Source: JAGMDK01 sp023128695
GTDB taxonomy: Bacteria > Planctomycetota > Phycisphaerae > UBA1845 > Fen-1342
Reading direction: 5' to 3'
Length of the DNA stretch: 6,835 bases
Assembly (NCBI GenBank): GCA_030628805.1
Contig: DAOVQG010000255.1
Location: 1-6,835 of the forward strand
The notes under the pieces were generated by a model. The model made no database searches. It had not been told where the DNA came from and saw only the letters and a list, made by a program, of their open reading frames with translations. Positions 6,763-6,835 of this stretch are shown here, in pieces (position 1 is the first letter of the stretch; each line of letters begins with the position of its first letter). Made by a program: the position numbers and the translations under genes.

Positions 6763-6813
6763 GTGGTGCGGGCCTCTGTGCCCGCCACGGACGGGCAGGG
6801 ACGCCCGCCCCAC
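6763..6813. repeat. Nested GC-rich palindrome downstream of secA
   Basis: An outer arm (6763-6773) pairs with 6803-6813 over 11 bases with one mismatch. Inside it, GCCCG (6780-6784) pairs with CGGGC (6792-6796). Alternatively, two side-by-side hairpins form: GCGGGC/GCCCGC (6768-6785) and CGGGC/GCCCG (6792-6807). It starts 36 bases after the secA stop and could help end transcription, although no T-tract follows. It looks like a dispersed REP-like intergenic repeat, but a genome-wide count is needed to say so. Confidence 0.5.
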
Positions 6814-6835
6814 GGGTTGCTCTGGGAGGGCAAGG

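Overview
The window is GC-rich bacterial DNA with four protein genes. From left to right they are a 5'-truncated membrane-anchored protein of unknown function (+), an MgtC/SapB-family membrane protein (-), elongation factor P (+) and a very large SecA (+). I infer a planctomycete-like or other PVC-group bacterium. The reasons are the oversized SecA with extra insertions, the unusual EF-P loop sequence and the GC-rich palindromic intergenic repeats. No rRNA or marker search backs this, so the placement is only moderately supported.

Layout: bases 1-1035 are the end of an unrecognised coding sequence with one transmembrane helix and a coiled coil. A short convergent gap (1036-1112) holds terminator-like hairpins. 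The MgtC/SapB gene runs leftward from about 1760 to 1113. The divergent gap up to 1975 carries a TGC-TATAAT extended -10 promoter facing efp. efp (1976-2542) is followed by 180 bp filled almost entirely by an array of the octamer GTGGGAAC, first in one orientation and then in the other, which could fold into a long stem. secA (2723-6727) begins directly after it. The last 108 bp contain a nested GC-rich palindrome.

efp and secA point the same way and both are housekeeping genes: EF-P relieves ribosome stalling during translation and SecA drives protein export. secA has no visible promoter of its own outside the octamer array, so it is either read through from efp or controlled by the array. 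No defence system, mobile element, CRISPR or RNA gene was seen.

The most unusual object is SecA. It has about 80 extra N-terminal residues that form a predicted two-helix membrane hairpin. It also has extra segments in the preprotein-binding region and in the second nucleotide-binding domain. Its helical wing region is expanded from one module to what looks like five tandem diverged copies. The motor motifs and the C-terminal zinc-binding tail are intact, so it should be a working translocase. EF-P is also odd: the residue aligned with the modified lysine at the loop tip is asparagine.
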